64,000 nucleotides of DNA from Pseudomonas sp. dw_612 (GTDB lineage Bacteria > Pseudomonadota > Gammaproteobacteria > Pseudomonadales > Pseudomonadaceae): NCBI RefSeq assembly GCF_018449725.1, contig NZ_JAAVVC010000001.1, forward strand, positions 248,001 to 312,000, in the 5' to 3' direction. Of the stretch, positions 47,053 through 57,620 are shown piece after piece. The notes beneath the pieces are model-generated. The model had not been told where the DNA came from. It searched no databases and was given only the letters and a program-made list of their open reading frames with translations. Position numbers and translations under genes: made by a program. Positions within the stretch are counted from its first letter, which is position 1, and the number at the start of each line of letters is the position of its first letter.

Positions 47053-47886
47053 TCAGGCCGATTGCCGCGCTTGAAGGCTGCGACCGGCCAGCAGTGATAA
47101 CACCCCATCAATCACCCGAGGATCTGCCATCACCCGGTGATGACCGCCCTCTTCCAGGCGCAGCAGGCGACTGTCGAACCAGGCTTCGTGAATCAGCTGG
47201 GATTCCTTGACCTGCACGTAGCAATCGTCTTCGGCGTGTACGATCAGCCCCGGCATATCGAGTTGATAGTGCGCGACATCCAGGGTGGCGGCGCGCATGC
47301 CGACGTCTTTCTCGACCTGCCGGATGAACGCCGAGCGGGCTTTCGGTGGCAGCCGCACATAACGGGCGAAACCACGCAGCACGCCAAGAATTCGCGCCGG
47401 AGCGCCAATCGTGACCAGCGTTTCAGTGCGCAAACCCAACTGCACCGCGAGCATCGCACTGGCGCCGCCCATGGAGTGGCCGATCACCGCTTGCAGGGGC
47501 GGCAATTCAGCCGCGGCTTCGAGCATGGCCCGGGCGAACAACACCACGTTCGCCTCACGCCCCGGCGAGCGACCATGGGCCGGGCCGTCGAGGGCGACCA
47601 CGGTGTAACCGGCGTCCACCAACGCGGTGATCAGGTTGGCGAACTGAGTCGGCCGGCCTTCCCAACCGTGCATCAGCAGGACCGTCGGCCCCTGCCCCCA
47701 GCGCAATGCCGAGAGGCCGAAGCGCAGGGTGATGCGCTCGGATCTAGCCAGCATCGGCAATTCCCAGTCACTGGGTGCGAACGTGCGCGGCGTCATGAAT
47801 GCCAGGCGCATTTTGCTCGCGACCAGGTGTGGCGCGAACCAGCCCAAGGTGCCATTAACGCCACGAACCCACTTTAACGTGCTCAT
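47053..47886 (-). CDS. Alpha/beta hydrolase
   Basis: A 277-residue alpha/beta hydrolase. The nucleophile elbow is GHSMGGASAM, LMHGWEGRPTQF forms the oxyanion region, VVALDGPAHGRSPG is conserved, and the C-terminal GGHHRVM supplies the histidine. The family lipase/esterase type is clear but the substrate is not. The start ATG has aggag upstream and lies 32 bases behind the TetR gene, so it may be under its control. Confidence 0.87.
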   Translation of the reverse strand: MSTLKWVRGVNGTLGWFAPHLVASKMRLAFMTPRTFAPSDWELPMLARSERITLRFGLSALRWGQGPTVLLMHGWEGRPTQFANLITALVDAGYTVVALDGPAHGRSPGREANVVLFARAMLEAAAELPPLQAVIGHSMGGASAMLAVQLGLRTETLVTIGAPARILGVLRGFARYVRLPPKARSAFIRQVEKDVGMRAATLDVAHYQLDMPGLIVHAEDDCYVQVKESQLIHEAWFDSRLLRLEEGGHHRVMADPRVIDGVLSLLAGRSLQARQSA

Positions 47887-47918
47887 CGCTCCACTCCTCA
47901 GGCCATTTTGCCTTCAGG

Positions 47919-48458
47919 TCATAGCACCGCTGATTTGGCGGCGCGCAGCAATCGATCGGACAATTCGCCTGGCCCCAGCGCCCGCGCCAGAGCCAGACCA
48001 CCGACCATCAAGGCCATGTCGGCCAAGGCTTTGTCGGTGTCTTCCGGGCTGGCCGCCAACTGCGCGACCATCAGTTCCACATGCTCATTCAATGCCACCC
48101 GGAATTCGTCCGGCAGACGGCCCAGTTCACCGACCGAAGCCGGGATCGGGCACGCCGAGCTAGAGGAATCACGGTGTTTGCGCGACAGGTAGAATGCAGC
48201 CACCAAGGCGCGGCGTTCTTCTCCGGTCAACTCGGCATCCATGTCGGCAATCAGCTCTCGACGGTGGCCGAGCAACTGCTTGAACGCTTCCAGCATCATC
48301 GCGTCCTTGCTTTCGAAGTGCGCATAGAAGCCGCCGACCGTCAGGCCGGCCGCGCCCATCACTTCGCCCACGCTAGGCTCGGCCGGGCCGCGCTGGATCA
48401 GCGCTGCGCTGGCAGCCTTGAGGATGCGTTCGCGGGTTTGAGCTTTTTTATCGTTCAT
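47919..48458 (-). CDS. TetR family transcriptional regulator
   Basis: A 179-residue regulator with an N-terminal helix-turn-helix (RILKAASAALIQRGPAEPSVGEVMGAAGLTVGGFYAHFESKD) and a C-terminal ligand-binding region. A gagg ribosome-binding site precedes the ATG. An inverted repeat 28 bases upstream is a candidate operator. It probably controls itself and the hydrolase and thioesterase genes behind it. Confidence 0.9.
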   Translation of the reverse strand: MNDKKAQTRERILKAASAALIQRGPAEPSVGEVMGAAGLTVGGFYAHFESKDAMMLEAFKQLLGHRRELIADMDAELTGEERRALVAAFYLSRKHRDSSSSACPIPASVGELGRLPDEFRVALNEHVELMVAQLAASPEDTDKALADMALMVGGLALARALGPGELSDRLLRAAKSAVL

Positions 48459-48485
48459 CGTTGCCTCCGAATATTACGACTAGAA

Positions 48486-48501
48486 TATTATTCGCATAAT
48501 A
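48486..48501. promoter_or_regulatory. Candidate TetR-family operator
   Basis: The sequence tattattcgcataata is an inverted repeat with perfect 6-base arms around tcgc, 28 bases before the tetR start codon in an AT-rich region. Binding by the TetR protein is inferred from position and symmetry only. Confidence 0.45.
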
Positions 48502-48640
48502 AATTTGCGCAAGTCATGGGTGTGACCGCTGGTCTGAAGAACAGTTTTGAAGAAAAAGGAGAATTGGCCAAACGCCAGACAAACAAAAGGGCCATTCAAT
48601 AATTGAATGACCCTTATAAATCCCGCAGAGCGGGTAATCG

Positions 48641-48716
48641 TGGCGTCCCCTAGGGGACTCGAACCCCTGTTACCGCCGTGAAAGGGCGGTGTCCTAGGCC
48701 ACTAGACGAAGGGGAC
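48641..48716 (-). tRNA. tRNA-Glu (TTC)
   Basis: A 76-base tRNA with encoded CCA; acceptor gtcccct/aggggac and anticodon TTC in ctttcac. It is the last gene of a Glu-Ala-Glu-Ala order on the plus map, read Ala-Glu-Ala-Glu on the minus strand. Confidence 0.97.
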
Positions 48717-48796
48717 ACAAACCCTTCTATACAGCTGACCAGTGCTGAGCGCTGATCGATTCAAGGCCGGTGTGGCCAGACCTTGAACTGTAAAAT

Positions 48797-48872
<76 letters not shown>

Positions 48873-48924
48873 GATTTATCGCCTGGCGGCGGAGCAGCAT
48901 CTTGCGACACTGCTTCTGTAAAAC

Positions 48925-49000
48925 TGGCGTCCCCTAGGGGACTCGAACCCCTGTTACCGCCGTGAAAGGGCGGTGTCCTAGGCCACTAGACGAAGGGGAC
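48925..49000 (-). tRNA. tRNA-Glu (TTC)
   Basis: A 76-base tRNA identical in mature sequence to the copy 284 bases downstream. The anticodon is TTC. Confidence 0.97.
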
Positions 49001-49079
49001 GCAAACCCTTCTATACAACTGATCAACGCTGAGTGTTGATCGCTTCAAGGCCGGTGTGGCCAGACCTTGAAGTGTAAAT

Positions 49080-49155
<76 letters not shown>

Positions 49156-49176
49156 TCATCGCTGAGGACGGGGCGA

Positions 49177-49205
49177 ATCTTAATGGCGCATCGGAAGGCT
49201 GTCAA
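49177..49205 (-). promoter_or_regulatory. Promoter of the tRNA-Ala/Glu unit
   Basis: On the minus strand a consensus -35 ttgaca (49200-49205) and -10 taagat (49177-49182) are 17 bases apart. A GC-rich discriminator (tcgccccg) follows, typical of stringently controlled tRNA genes. Confidence 0.82.
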
Positions 49206-49293
49206 ACTTATTTTTAAAATATTTCAAAGTTTTTTGCCGACATAACAATCACTTACCGCCAAACCCCGTAAATCCGAGGCCAGATCCGTTCCT

Positions 49294-49423
49294 GTAGCAG
49301 CTGCCGCAGCCTGCGTTCGAGTGTGCAACACTCGCGATTCGGCGGCCCTGCCCTTTCAGACAGATTGTGTCGCTGCCATAAGGGGCCGCTACGCAGCCCA
49401 ACGCAGCCTTCGGCAGCTGCTAC
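49294..49423. repeat. About 130-bp palindromic repeat, gtagcagctg family
   Basis: It starts gtagcagctgccgcagcctg and ends with the near-inverse aggct-type arm cagccttcggcagctgctac. It lies between the tRNA promoter and the end of gltX and is the third family member in the window. Confidence 0.82.
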
Positions 49424-49438
49424 AGAGTACAGTGGGAA

Positions 49439-50920
49439 TCAGGCGATATTGCCCAACAGTTTTTCCCACTCCTTGTTTTCCTTCTTCGACACGCCACCGA
49501 GCAAGTCGAGGGCCTGGCGCAGACGGAAACGCGTCAGGTCCGGGCCGAGGATTTCCATCGCGTCGAGCACCGACACCGAACTGGCCTGCCCGGTGATTGC
49601 AGCGAACATCAGCGGCATCGCATCGCGCAGCTTCAATTCCAGGGATTCGACCACCGCCTGAATCGTCGCGGTGATGCTGTCCTTCTCCCACTGACGCAGG
49701 CTTTCGAGCTTCCACAGGATCAACTGCATCAACTGCCGAACCTGATCGCCCGAAAGCTTCTTGGATTCGAACAGCTTGGCATCCGGGTTCACGCCACCAG
49801 CGAAGAAGAAACCGGCCAGCGGTGCAACCTGGCTAAAGGTTTCAACCCGGCCTTGCACGTGCGGTGCGATCTTCATCATGTATTCAGGGTTCAGCGCCCA
49901 GGTCTGCAAGCGGCTGGCGAATTCTTCCACCGGCAAATCACGCAGCCACTGGCCGTTGAGCCACGACAGTTTCTCGATGTCGAAAATCGGCCCGCCAAGA
50001 GACACACGGCTCAGGTCGAAGTTGTCGACCATTTCCTGCAGGGAGAACTTCTCGCGCTCATCCGGCATCGACCAACCCATACGACCCAGGTAATTGAGCA
50101 TCGCTTCCGGCATGAAGCCCATGCGCTCGTAGAACGTTACCGAGGTCGGGTTCTTGCGCTTGGACAGCTTGCTCTTGTCCGGGTTACGCAGCAGCGGCAT
50201 GTAACACAGCTCCGGTTGTTCCCAGCCGAAGTACTCGTAAAGCAGGATCAGTTTCGGTGCCGAAGGCAGCCACTCTTCACCGCGCAGCACGTGGGTGATG
50301 CCCATCAAATGGTCATCGACCACGTTGGCCAGGAAGTACGTCGGCAGGCCGTCGGTCTTCATCAGCACTTGCATGTCCATGCGATCCCACGGGATCTCGA
50401 CGTCGCCACGCAACATGTCCGGCACCACGCACACGCCTTCGCTCGGCACTTTCATACGGATCACGTGGGGTTCGCCAGCGGCCAGGCGACGGGCAACTTC
50501 TTCCGCCGACAGCAACAGCGCACGGCCGTCGTAACGCGGGGTTTCGCCGCGAGCCATTTGCTCGGCGCGCATCTGGTCCAGCTCTTCGGCGGTGCAGAAG
50601 CACGGGAAGGCATGGCCCATTTCAACCAGTTGCAGGCAGTACTTCTGATAAATATCGCCGCGTTCGCTCTGACGGTACGGACCGTGCGGACCGCCGACGT
50701 CCGGGCCTTCGCTCCAGTCGATGCCCAACCAGCGCAGGGCGTCGAAAATCTGCTGTTCGGACTCGCGGGTCGAACGCAATTGATCGGTGTCTTCAATCCG
50801 CAGGATGAACTCACCGCCGTGCTGCTTGGCAAAGCAGTAGTTGAACAATGCGATGTAAGCGGTACCTACGTGGGGGTCCCCGGTAGGCGATGGCGCGATG
50901 CGCGTGCGGACGGTGGTCAT
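49439..50920 (-). CDS. gltX: Glutamyl-tRNA synthetase GltX
   Basis: A 493-residue class I synthetase. The HIGH-type motif is [13 protein letters not shown] (HVGT at 17-20) and the KMSKS-type motif is [11 protein letters not shown]; the C-terminal anticodon-binding domain is complete. It charges tRNA-Glu, whose genes lie directly downstream on the same strand. The ATG at 50920 is chosen; an upstream in-frame extension runs through non-conserved sequence. Confidence 0.97.
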   Translation of the reverse strand: MTTVRTRIAPSPTGDPHVGTAYIALFNYCFAKQHGGEFILRIEDTDQLRSTRESEQQIFDALRWLGIDWSEGPDVGGPHGPYRQSERGDIYQKYCLQLVEMGHAFPCFCTAEELDQMRAEQMARGETPRYDGRALLLSAEEVARRLAAGEPHVIRMKVPSEGVCVVPDMLRGDVEIPWDRMDMQVLMKTDGLPTYFLANVVDDHLMGITHVLRGEEWLPSAPKLILLYEYFGWEQPELCYMPLLRNPDKSKLSKRKNPTSVTFYERMGFMPEAMLNYLGRMGWSMPDEREKFSLQEMVDNFDLSRVSLGGPIFDIEKLSWLNGQWLRDLPVEEFASRLQTWALNPEYMMKIAPHVQGRVETFSQVAPLAGFFFAGGVNPDAKLFESKKLSGDQVRQLMQLILWKLESLRQWEKDSITATIQAVVESLELKLRDAMPLMFAAITGQASSVSVLDAMEILGPDLTRFRLRQALDLLGGVSKKENKEWEKLLGNIA

Positions 50921-51138
50921 GGCAAATCTCGAATGAAGATAAAACAAAGGGCGAATGGTAACAGGCGACACCCGCCCGGCTCCAGTGAGCAGGGCATTTA
51001 AGCCAAGGTTGCGCCTACAACGCCCGTATGCCGTGGTGAATGACCGAATATCAGCCGATGGCATTTACCGTTTATCGGCTGTATGCCAGATTCGCCTGCT
51101 GATAACTTTCCTTACAATTCTCGACTACAGTCTGCCCC
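50921..51138. other. Divergent promoter region, gltX and efflux operon
   Basis: These 218 bases separate the divergent gltX and emrA-like genes and should hold both promoters. No clear operator or repeat was recognised. Confidence 0.4.
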
Positions 51139-52188
51139 ATGCCAGCCCAACTCAAGCGTCGCCTGTTCATTTTTCTGCTGATCGTCCTGTTGATCGCCGG
51201 AGGCTTCTTTGCCCATTGGTTCTTCAAGGGGCGCTTTTATGAAAGCACCGACAACGCGTATGTCCAGGGCGAGATCACCCGCGTCTCCAGCCAATTGGGC
51301 GCGCGCATCGATGAAGTCCTGGTGCAGGACAACCAGCACGTCGAGAAAGGCCAACTGTTGATCAAGCTTGAGGGCGACGATTTCCACCTCGCCGTCGACC
51401 GCGCCAACGCCGCTCTCGCCATGCGAGAAGCCGAGCAAGTGCAGGCCCGAAGCAAGCTGACCCAACAATCCAGCCTGATCGCCGCCAGCGATGCGCAGGT
51501 CGCGTCCAGCCAAGCCAGCTTGGGTCGTTCGCAAATCGACCTGTCCCGCGCCCAGACCTTGCGCAAACCCGGTTACGTCTCGGAAGAACGGGTGACCACC
51601 CTCTCCGCCGATAACCACATCGCCCGCTCGCAAGTGACCAAAGCCCAGGCCGACGCGCAAAGTCAGCGCCAGCAAGTCAACGCCCTGAGCGCCGAAATCA
51701 AACGCCTCGACGCAATGATCGCCAACGCCAAAACCGACTTGGCCCAGGCGCAATTGAACCTGACCCGTAGCGAAATCCACGCGCCCATCAGCGGTCTGAT
51801 CGGCCAGCGCGCCGCCCGAAATGGCCAATACGTGCAGGCCGGCGCTTATCTGCTGTCGATCGTCCCGGACGAGGACATCTGGATTCAGGCCAATTTCAAG
51901 GAAACCCAGATCGGCCATATGCTGCCCGGGCAGAAAGCCGAGTTGACCTTCGATGCCTACGGCGACACGCCGATTGAAGCGCGGGTCAACAGTCTGTTCG
52001 CCGCGTCAGGTGCGCAGTTCAGCCTGTTGCCGCCGGACAATGCCACGGGCAACTTCACCAAAGTCGTACAACGGATTCCGGTAAAACTGACGTTCGCTGC
52101 GGACAATCCGCTGCACGGCAAGATCCGCCCGGGGATGTCAGTCACCGTCAAAGTGAACATCAAAGACGCCCCTGACGATGGCCGGTGA
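51139..52188 (+). CDS. HlyD/EmrA-type membrane fusion protein
   Basis: A 349-residue periplasmic adaptor. One N-terminal anchor (LFIFLLIVLLIAGGFFAHW), the EmrA-type opening FYESTDNAYVQGEITRVSSQ, a coiled-coil hairpin (about 90-190) and a C-terminal barrel domain (FTKVVQRIPVKLTF) are visible. It should link the MFS pump encoded next to an outer-membrane channel, which is not encoded here. Its last 11 bases overlap the pump gene. Confidence 0.92.
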   Translation: MPAQLKRRLFIFLLIVLLIAGGFFAHWFFKGRFYESTDNAYVQGEITRVSSQLGARIDEVLVQDNQHVEKGQLLIKLEGDDFHLAVDRANAALAMREAEQVQARSKLTQQSSLIAASDAQVASSQASLGRSQIDLSRAQTLRKPGYVSEERVTTLSADNHIARSQVTKAQADAQSQRQQVNALSAEIKRLDAMIANAKTDLAQAQLNLTRSEIHAPISGLIGQRAARNGQYVQAGAYLLSIVPDEDIWIQANFKETQIGHMLPGQKAELTFDAYGDTPIEARVNSLFAASGAQFSLLPPDNATGNFTKVVQRIPVKLTFAADNPLHGKIRPGMSVTVKVNIKDAPDDGR

Positions 52189-53728
52189 TCAACTGATCCG
52201 CCCGGCCGGCGAACCGACCCGGCGCGACTGGATCGCGGTGATGAGTGTAATGCTCGGCGCCTTCATGGCGGTGCTCGACATCCAGATCACCAACTCCTCG
52301 CTCAAAGACATTCAGGGCGCGCTGTCGGCAACCCTGGAAGAAGGCTCGTGGATTTCCACCTCGTACCTGGTGGCGGAAATCATCATGATTCCGCTGACGG
52401 CGTGGCTGGTGCAGCTGCTGTCGGCGCGACGCCTGGCGGTGTGGGTGTCGCTGGGATTTCTCGGCGCCTCGCTGTTGTGCTCGATGGCCTGGAGCCTGGA
52501 AAGCATGATCGTGTTTCGCGCCTTGCAGGGATTCACCGGCGGTGCGCTGATCCCGCTGGCGTTCACCCTCACGCTGATCAAACTCCCGGAACACCACCGT
52601 GCCAAAGGCATGGCCATGTTCGCCATGACCGCGACGTTTGCGCCCTCCATCGGCCCGACCATCGGTGGCTGGCTCACGGAAAACTGGGGCTGGGAATACA
52701 TTTTCTACATCAACATACCGCCCGGCCTGCTGATGATCGCCGGCCTGATGTATGGCCTGGAGAAGAAAGAAGCCCACTGGGAATTGCTCAAAAGCACCGA
52801 CTACATGGGCATCCTGACCCTCGGCGTCGGCCTCGGTTGCTTGCAGGTGTTTCTCGAAGAAGGGCATCGCAAGGACTGGCTGGAATCGACCCTGATCGTG
52901 AGCCTGGGCAGCATTGCGCTGTTCAGCCTGATCAGCTTTGTGATCGTGCAGTTTTCCAAACCCAATCCGTTGATCAACCTGCGCATCCTCGGTAATCGCA
53001 ACTTTGGGTTGTCGAGTATTTCCAGCCTCGGCATGGGCGTCGGGCTGTACGGCTCGATTTATTTGTTGCCGCTGTACCTGGCGCAGATCCAGAACTACAA
53101 CGCTCTGCAGATCGGCGAAGTAATCATGTGGATGGGCGTGCCGCAGCTGTTTTTGATTCCGCTGGTGCCGAAGTTGATGAAGTTCATCCCGCCGAAGTGG
53201 CTGTGCACCATTGGTTTCGGGCTGTTCGGGTTGGCGAGTTTTTCGTCCGGCGTGTTGAATCCGGATTTCGCCGGGCCGCAGTTCAATCAGATCCAGATCA
53301 TCCGCGCGCTGGGTCAACCGCTGATCATGGTGACCATCTCGCTGATCGCCACGGCGTATATCCTGCCTCAGGACGCGGGGTCGGCGTCGAGCCTGTTCAA
53401 CATCCTGCGCAACCTCGGCGGCGCGATTGGCATCGCCCTCCTCGCCACCCTGCTGGATGCGCGGACCAAGACCTACTTTGATTACTTGCGCGAATCGATT
53501 GTGCCGAGCAATCCGCAAGTGGCGGAACGCATGGCGTCGATGGCGGACCGGTTTGGCAGTGATAACGCGGCGCTGGGCAAGATGAGTGAAATCGTGCATC
53601 AGCAGGCGTCGATCATGGCCTACAACGATGCGTTTCATTTTGTCGGGATTGCACTGGGGATCAGTATGTTGGCGGTGTTGCTGACCAAGGCGTTGCCGGC
53701 GGGGTTGAAGGCTGGGGAGGCGCACTGA
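52178..53728 (+). CDS. DHA2 family MFS efflux pump (EmrB-like)
   Basis: A 516-residue, 14-segment major facilitator of the EmrB/QacA group. Motifs are LDIQITNSSLKDIQGAL, RALQGFTGGALIPLAFTLTL, and the antiporter motif ATFAPSIGPTIGGWL. It overlaps the adaptor gene, so the two form one tripartite-type exporter. The substrate is unknown; this is the PA3136-PA3137 position. Confidence 0.92.
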   Translation: MAGDQLIRPAGEPTRRDWIAVMSVMLGAFMAVLDIQITNSSLKDIQGALSATLEEGSWISTSYLVAEIIMIPLTAWLVQLLSARRLAVWVSLGFLGASLLCSMAWSLESMIVFRALQGFTGGALIPLAFTLTLIKLPEHHRAKGMAMFAMTATFAPSIGPTIGGWLTENWGWEYIFYINIPPGLLMIAGLMYGLEKKEAHWELLKSTDYMGILTLGVGLGCLQVFLEEGHRKDWLESTLIVSLGSIALFSLISFVIVQFSKPNPLINLRILGNRNFGLSSISSLGMGVGLYGSIYLLPLYLAQIQNYNALQIGEVIMWMGVPQLFLIPLVPKLMKFIPPKWLCTIGFGLFGLASFSSGVLNPDFAGPQFNQIQIIRALGQPLIMVTISLIATAYILPQDAGSASSLFNILRNLGGAIGIALLATLLDARTKTYFDYLRESIVPSNPQVAERMASMADRFGSDNAALGKMSEIVHQQASIMAYNDAFHFVGIALGISMLAVLLTKALPAGLKAGEAH

Positions 53729-53743
53729 TGCACCACAATCCTT

Positions 53744-53827
53744 TGTAGGAGCTGCCGAAGGCTGCGATCTTTTGATTTTGTTTAAGGGCAAAGATCAAAA
53801 GATCGCAGCCTTCGGCAGCTCCTACAG
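53744..53827. repeat. Paired inverted REP between convergent genes
   Basis: Inverted arms gtaggagctgccgaaggctg ... cagccttcggcagctcctac, extended by gcgatcttttgat/atcaaaagatcgc, form a long hairpin. It lies between the ends of the efflux pump gene and uvrB and is the only terminator-like structure there. Confidence 0.92.
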
Positions 53828-53834
53828 GGGTCTG

Positions 53835-55850
53835 TCAAACGGAGATCAGCCGCTCCCGCAACTTGCCAATCTCATCGCGCATTTGCGCCGCCGCTTCGAA
53901 TTCCAGATCCCGCGCCAACGCGTACATCTTCTCTTCCAAGGCTTTGATGCGCTTGGCGACTTCTCCCGGCGAACGCAATTCCGCTTCGTACTTGGCGCTC
54001 TCCTCTGCGGCCTTGGCCATGCCTTTGCGCTTCTTGCTGCGCGAGCCCGGTACGGTGGCGCCTTCCATGATGTCGGCGACGTCCTTGAACACGCCTTTGG
54101 GCGTGATGCCGTTGGCCAGGTTGAACGCGATTTGCTTGTCGCGACGACGCTCGGTCTCGCCGATCGCCCGCTCCATGGAGCCGGTAATCCGGTCGGCATA
54201 CAGAATCGCCCGACCATTGAGGTTGCGCGCCGCCCGGCCGATGGTCTGGATCAGCGAGCGTTCGGAACGCAGGAAACCTTCCTTGTCCGCATCAAGAATC
54301 GCCACCAGCGACACCTCCGGCATGTCCAGGCCTTCACGCAGCAGGTTGATCCCCACCAGCACGTCGAAGGTGCCGAGGCGCAGGTCGCGGATGATTTCGA
54401 CCCGCTCCACGGTGTCGATGTCCGAGTGCAGGTAACGCACGCGCACGCCGTGGTCGGCCAGATAGTCAGTCAAATCTTCGGACATGCGCTTGGTCAGCGT
54501 GGTGACCAGCACCCGCTCCTCCAGCGCCACGCGCTTGCCGATTTCCGAGAGCAGATCGTCGACTTGGGTCAGCGCCGGGCGGATTTCGATTTGCGGGTCC
54601 ACCAGACCGGTCGGACGCACCAGTTGCTCGACCACACGACCGGCGTGCTCCGCCTCGTAGTTGCCCGGCGTCGCCGAGACAAAAATCGTCTGCGGGCTGA
54701 TTTGTTCGAACTCGTCGAAACGCATCGGCCGGTTATCCAGCGCCGACGGCAGGCGGAAGCCGTATTCCACCAGCGTTTCTTTACGCGAACGGTCGCCCTT
54801 ATACATCGCGCCGACCTGCGGCACGCTGACGTGGGATTCGTCGATCACCAGCAAGGCGTCGGCCGGCAGGTAGTCGAACAAGGTAGGCGGCGCCTGGCCG
54901 GACTCACGGCCCGACAGGTAGCGCGAGTAGTTTTCGATGCCGTTGCAGTAACCCAGCTCGAGGATCATCTCGAGGTCAAAACGGGTGCGCTGCTCCAGAC
55001 GTTGGGCTTCCACCAGTTTGTTGTTGGTGCGCAGGTAGTCCAGGCGTTCCTGAAGCTCGACCTTGATCCCTTCGATCGCGCCGAGCAGGGTCTCCCGAGG
55101 CGTCACGTAGTGGCTTTTCGGGTAGAAGGTGAAACGCGGCAACTGCCGGGTGACTTCGCCGGTCAGCGGGTCGAACGCGGAAATTTTCTCCACTTCGTCA
55201 TCGAACAGCTCGATGCGAATCGCTTCAAAATCGGATTCCGCCGGGTGGATATCGATCACGTCGCCGCGCACGCGGAACGTCGCACGGGCGAAATCCATGT
55301 CGTTGCGGGTGTATTGCAGATCGGCGAGACGCCGCAGCAAGGCGCGCTGATCGAGCTTGTCGCCGCGATCAACGTGCAAAACCATTTTCAGATAGGTTTC
55401 CGGGCTGCCCAGACCGTAGATGCAGGACACCGTGGTGACGATGATCGCGTCTTTGCGTTCCAGCAACGCTTTGGTTGCGGACAAACGCATCTGCTCGATG
55501 TGATCGTTGATCGAGGCATCCTTCTCGATGAAGGTGTCGGACGACGGCACGTACGCTTCGGGCTGGTAGTAGTCGTAGTAGGAAACGAAGTATTCGACGG
55601 CGTTGTTCGGGAAGAACGCCTTGAACTCGCCGTACAACTGCGCGGCCAGGGTTTTGTTCGGCGCCAGCACCAGGGTCGGACGCTGCACCTGGGCGATCAC
55701 GTTGGCAATGCTGAAGGTCTTTCCCGAGCCGGTCACACCGAGCAACGTCTGGTGCGCCAGCCCGGCCTCGATGCCCTCGACCATCAGGCGGATGGCTTCC
55801 GGCTGATCGCCGGCGGGCTCGAAGCGGGTGACTAGCTGGAATTCAGACAT
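53835..55850 (-). CDS. uvrB: Excinuclease ABC subunit B UvrB
   Basis: A 671-residue UvrB. Walker A is GVTGSGKTF, the damage-probing hairpin is [28 protein letters not shown], the DEAD-type box is [13 protein letters not shown], and helicase motif VI is QTIGRAARN. The C-terminal UVR domain reads [20 protein letters not shown]. It loads on DNA damage in nucleotide excision repair. The ATG at 55850 ([10 protein letters not shown]) matches the family start. Confidence 0.97.
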   Translation of the reverse strand: MSEFQLVTRFEPAGDQPEAIRLMVEGIEAGLAHQTLLGVTGSGKTFSIANVIAQVQRPTLVLAPNKTLAAQLYGEFKAFFPNNAVEYFVSYYDYYQPEAYVPSSDTFIEKDASINDHIEQMRLSATKALLERKDAIIVTTVSCIYGLGSPETYLKMVLHVDRGDKLDQRALLRRLADLQYTRNDMDFARATFRVRGDVIDIHPAESDFEAIRIELFDDEVEKISAFDPLTGEVTRQLPRFTFYPKSHYVTPRETLLGAIEGIKVELQERLDYLRTNNKLVEAQRLEQRTRFDLEMILELGYCNGIENYSRYLSGRESGQAPPTLFDYLPADALLVIDESHVSVPQVGAMYKGDRSRKETLVEYGFRLPSALDNRPMRFDEFEQISPQTIFVSATPGNYEAEHAGRVVEQLVRPTGLVDPQIEIRPALTQVDDLLSEIGKRVALEERVLVTTLTKRMSEDLTDYLADHGVRVRYLHSDIDTVERVEIIRDLRLGTFDVLVGINLLREGLDMPEVSLVAILDADKEGFLRSERSLIQTIGRAARNLNGRAILYADRITGSMERAIGETERRRDKQIAFNLANGITPKGVFKDVADIMEGATVPGSRSKKRKGMAKAAEESAKYEAELRSPGEVAKRIKALEEKMYALARDLEFEAAAQMRDEIGKLRERLISV

Positions 55851-56188
55851 GAAATACCTCTGGAATCGCGCCAGCACGGCCAAACCGGACAGGAACGAAA
55901 ATAGCCGCAAACGACTGACGTCGCCCGAGGAAAAAACTGGATTGAGCTCAATGTGGAGCCGATTGCCCGCGCTTTCAAGGCAAACGTCCTACATCCCTCG
56001 AAGTCTTTGACGCTGCCAATCGACTAACGGTCGAAAAATAATCGGAAAAACTTAACCAAAAAGGCGAATCGTCTGTCGCCATCAATCGCAGATGGCCTCT
56101 ATACTAGCTCCCCGTTTGTGCACCGCTCTAGTGCATTCGGCTGGAGCGCGACACGTCCCTCCACACTCCATTCAGAGCCGCCGCAAAA
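55851..56188. promoter_or_regulatory. Divergent region between uvrB and the aminotransferase gene
   Basis: These 338 bases hold no convincing gene. A good -10 box tatact lies at 56100-56105, 84 bases before the aminotransferase start; no strong -35 was found. A LexA box was looked for but not recognised. Confidence 0.45.
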
Positions 56189-57385
56189 ATGAGCCTGTTC
56201 TCCGCTGTCGAAATGGCACCACGCGATCCAATCCTGGGCCTCAACGAAGCATTCAACGCCGATACCCGTACCAATAAGGTCAACCTGGGGGTCGGTGTTT
56301 ACTGCAACGAGGAGGGGCGAATTCCACTCCTGCGCGCCGTTGTCGAAGCCGAGACGATTCGCGTCGCTCAGCACGCTTCCCGTGGCTACCTGCCCATCGA
56401 CGGGATTGCCGCCTACGACCAGGCCGTGCAAAAACTGCTGTTCGGCAATGACTCGCCACTGATCGCTTCCGGTCGCGTCCTCACCACCCAAGCCGTTGGC
56501 GGGACGGGCGCACTGAAAATCGGTGCCGACTTCCTCAAGCAACTGCTGCCGAACGCCATCGTGGCGATCAGCGACCCGAGCTGGGAAAACCACCGCGCGC
56601 TGTTCGAAACCGCGGGTTTCCCGGTGCAGAACTATCGCTACTACGACGCCGCGACCCACGACGTTAACCGCGCCGGCCTGCTGGAAGACCTGAACGCCCT
56701 GCCAAACGGCTCGATCGTTGTGCTGCACGCTTGCTGCCACAACCCGACCGGCGTGGACCTGAGCCCGGCGGACTGGAATAACGTGCTGGACGTGGTGAAA
56801 GCCAAGGGGCACGTACCGTTCCTCGACATGGCCTACCAGGGTTTTGGCGACGGCATCGACGAAGACGCGGCGGCTGTGCGTCTGTTCGCCGAATCGGGCC
56901 TGACCTTCTTCGTGTCCAGCTCGTTCTCCAAATCGTTCTCGTTGTACGGCGAGCGCGTGGGCGCCCTGTCGATCGTCAGCGAATCGAAAGAAGAAAGCGC
57001 GCGCGTCCTGTCGCAAGTCAAACGCGTGATCCGCACCAACTACTCCAACCCGCCGACCCACGGTGCCAGCATCGTCGCCGCCGTGCTGAACAGCCCGGTA
57101 CTGCGCGCCCAGTGGGAAGAAGAACTGGCCGAAATGCGCCTGCGGATTCGCGGCATGCGCATCCAGATGGTTGAGGCGCTGGCGAAGCAAGCGCCACAGC
57201 GCGATTTCAGCTTTGTCGGTCGCCAACGCGGCATGTTCTCCTACTCCGGTCTGACCGTTGAGCAAGTGACCCGCCTGCGCAGCGAGTTCGGCATCTATGC
57301 ACTGGACACTGGCCGCATCTGCGTGGCTGCACTGAACCAGAGCAATATCGAGGCAGTGACCAAGGCCATCGTTGCGGTGATCTGA
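56189..57385 (+). CDS. Aromatic/aspartate aminotransferase (TyrB/PhhC-like)
   Basis: A 398-residue class I PLP aminotransferase. It opens with MSLFSAVEMAPRDPILGLNE and has CCHNPTGVDLS and the PLP lysine in SSSFSKSFSLYGERVGAL. The SFSKSFSLYGER form is nearer TyrB/PhhC than AspC, suggesting tyrosine, phenylalanine and aspartate as substrates. It corresponds to PA3139 next to uvrB. A rho-independent terminator follows. Confidence 0.92.
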   Translation: MSLFSAVEMAPRDPILGLNEAFNADTRTNKVNLGVGVYCNEEGRIPLLRAVVEAETIRVAQHASRGYLPIDGIAAYDQAVQKLLFGNDSPLIASGRVLTTQAVGGTGALKIGADFLKQLLPNAIVAISDPSWENHRALFETAGFPVQNYRYYDAATHDVNRAGLLEDLNALPNGSIVVLHACCHNPTGVDLSPADWNNVLDVVKAKGHVPFLDMAYQGFGDGIDEDAAAVRLFAESGLTFFVSSSFSKSFSLYGERVGALSIVSESKEESARVLSQVKRVIRTNYSNPPTHGASIVAAVLNSPVLRAQWEEELAEMRLRIRGMRIQMVEALAKQAPQRDFSFVGRQRGMFSYSGLTVEQVTRLRSEFGIYALDTGRICVAALNQSNIEAVTKAIVAVI

Positions 57386-57401
57386 GTTTTTGCTTGATAC
57401 G

Positions 57402-57433
57402 AAAACGGGAAGCCGATTGGCTTCCCGTTTTTT
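57402..57433 (+). terminator. Rho-independent terminator of the aminotransferase gene
   Basis: A perfect 13-bp stem (aaaacgggaagcc/ggcttcccgtttt) with loop gatt is followed by a T-run, 17 bases behind the stop codon. Confidence 0.92.
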
Positions 57434-57492
57434 ATTTGTCTCAGATAAGTGTCAAAGCGATGTCTGCGCCCTCTAAACTGCACACAGATCCA

Positions 57493-57583
57493 ATGTGGGA
57501 GCGGGCTTGCTCGCGAATGCGGTGTATCAGGCAACATCGATGTCGACTGACACGCCCTCTTCGCGAGCAAGCCCGCTCCCACA
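57493..57583. repeat. Paired inverted REP (tgtgggagcgggcttgctcg type)
   Basis: Inverted arms of about 29 bases lie around a short spacer, between the aminotransferase terminator and a small membrane-protein gene. Confidence 0.92.
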
Positions 57584-57620
57584 GGGTTTTGTGTACACCC
57601 GAATATCGACGAGAACCCAC

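Noticed and set aside
52160..53791. Open frame of 543 codons opposite the MFS efflux gene
   Set aside because: No hydrophobic or domain pattern; extremely rich in Arg, Gln and His, as expected opposite a membrane-protein gene.
53772..55835. Open frame of 687 codons opposite uvrB
   Set aside because: Antisense to a complete, conserved uvrB and without any family signature.
55851..56188. LexA/SOS box in front of uvrB
   Set aside because: No ctg-N10-cag motif with AT-rich centre of acceptable quality was found in the correct position by eye.
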